The translations under genes were made by a program, and so were the position numbers. Positions 63,955 through 64,000 of a stretch of DNA of 64,000 bases are shown in pieces; positions within the stretch are counted from its first letter, which is position 1, and every line of letters starts with the position of its first letter. The stretch lies in the NCBI RefSeq assembly GCF_000023445.1, contig NC_012881.1, positions 1,307,501-1,371,500 of the forward strand, in the 5' to 3' direction. The DNA comes from Maridesulfovibrio salexigens DSM 2638. GTDB lineage: Bacteria > Desulfobacterota > Desulfovibrionia > Desulfovibrionales > Desulfovibrionaceae. The notes beneath the pieces are model-generated. The model was not told where the DNA came from. It did no database searches and saw only the letters and a program-made list of their open reading frames with translations.

Positions 63955-64000
63955 TTATGCTCCGCCTCCGTATGCGTTTGCAGCTTTTTTCAAGCGCAGG
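63955..64000 (-). CDS. 3' end of an unidentified gene
   Basis: The most likely frame on the - strand reads LRLKKAANAYGGGA then TAA (63957-63955), directly before a strong terminator. Only 14 residues are visible, so the product cannot be named. A second open frame (stop at 63947) gives a very basic peptide and looks less likely. Confidence 0.5.
   Translation of the reverse strand, partial: LRLKKAANAYGGGA

Overview
The window looks like a chromosomal segment from an anaerobic, sulfate-reducing deltaproteobacterium of the Desulfovibrio type (Desulfovibrionaceae). This is inferred from a siroheme-dependent (Ahb) haem pathway, futalosine-route menaquinone genes, the gene order hemB between two radical-SAM haem genes, and the general style of the proteins. 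No mobile element, CRISPR array, rRNA or tRNA was found.

Region 1 (1-26426, all + strand) is a near-continuous transcription and translation block: the end of rplL, rpoB, rpoC, rpsL, rpsG, fusA, the S10-spc ribosomal clusters (rpsJ to secY), map, then the alpha operon (rpmJ, rpsM, rpsK, rpsD, rpoA, rplQ). It is divided by leaders and hairpins: an rplL-rpoB attenuator-like hairpin with a promoter, a GC-rich hairpin between rpoB and rpoC, a large palindrome before rpsL, a promoter-terminator-leader assembly before rpsJ, and a structured leader before rpmJ.

Region 2 (26463-39371) is metabolic: a LysR regulator, the menaquinone cluster mqnE-mqnC-mqnA with divergent mqnD, two EamA exporters, a small zinc-ribbon protein behind a perfect palindrome, darP (yjgA), a C_GCAxxG_C_C family protein, and an Lrp-type regulator upstream of a bifunctional putA.

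Region 3 (39395-53612) is cell-envelope and signalling: a chemoreceptor, an Mla-type lipid transport operon with a STAS-permease fusion, a PAS-GGDEF diguanylate cyclase, a DUF445 membrane protein, then a tandemly duplicated two-gene cassette (TPR/OmpA-like lipoprotein plus exported low-complexity protein with a conserved helix-turn-helix-like motif). This cassette is the best candidate for an undescribed system. A periplasmic solute-binding protein and a permuted papain-like (YiiX type) protein follow.

Region 4 (53690-58525, - strand) is the haem locus: ahbC with its own promoter and terminator, then hemB, ahbD (with an unusual His-Pro-Gly N-terminus), one AhbA/AhbB-type siroheme decarboxylase subunit, and rpe. 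A dispersed repeat with conserved ends and a variable hairpin core sits in the leader of hemB and, in the same orientation, in the leader of darP.

Region 5 (58764-64000, - strand) has an OmpA-family lipoprotein, a small coiled-coil protein next to a zinc-ribbon/Yip1 membrane protein, two glycosyltransferases, and the extreme 3' end of another gene.
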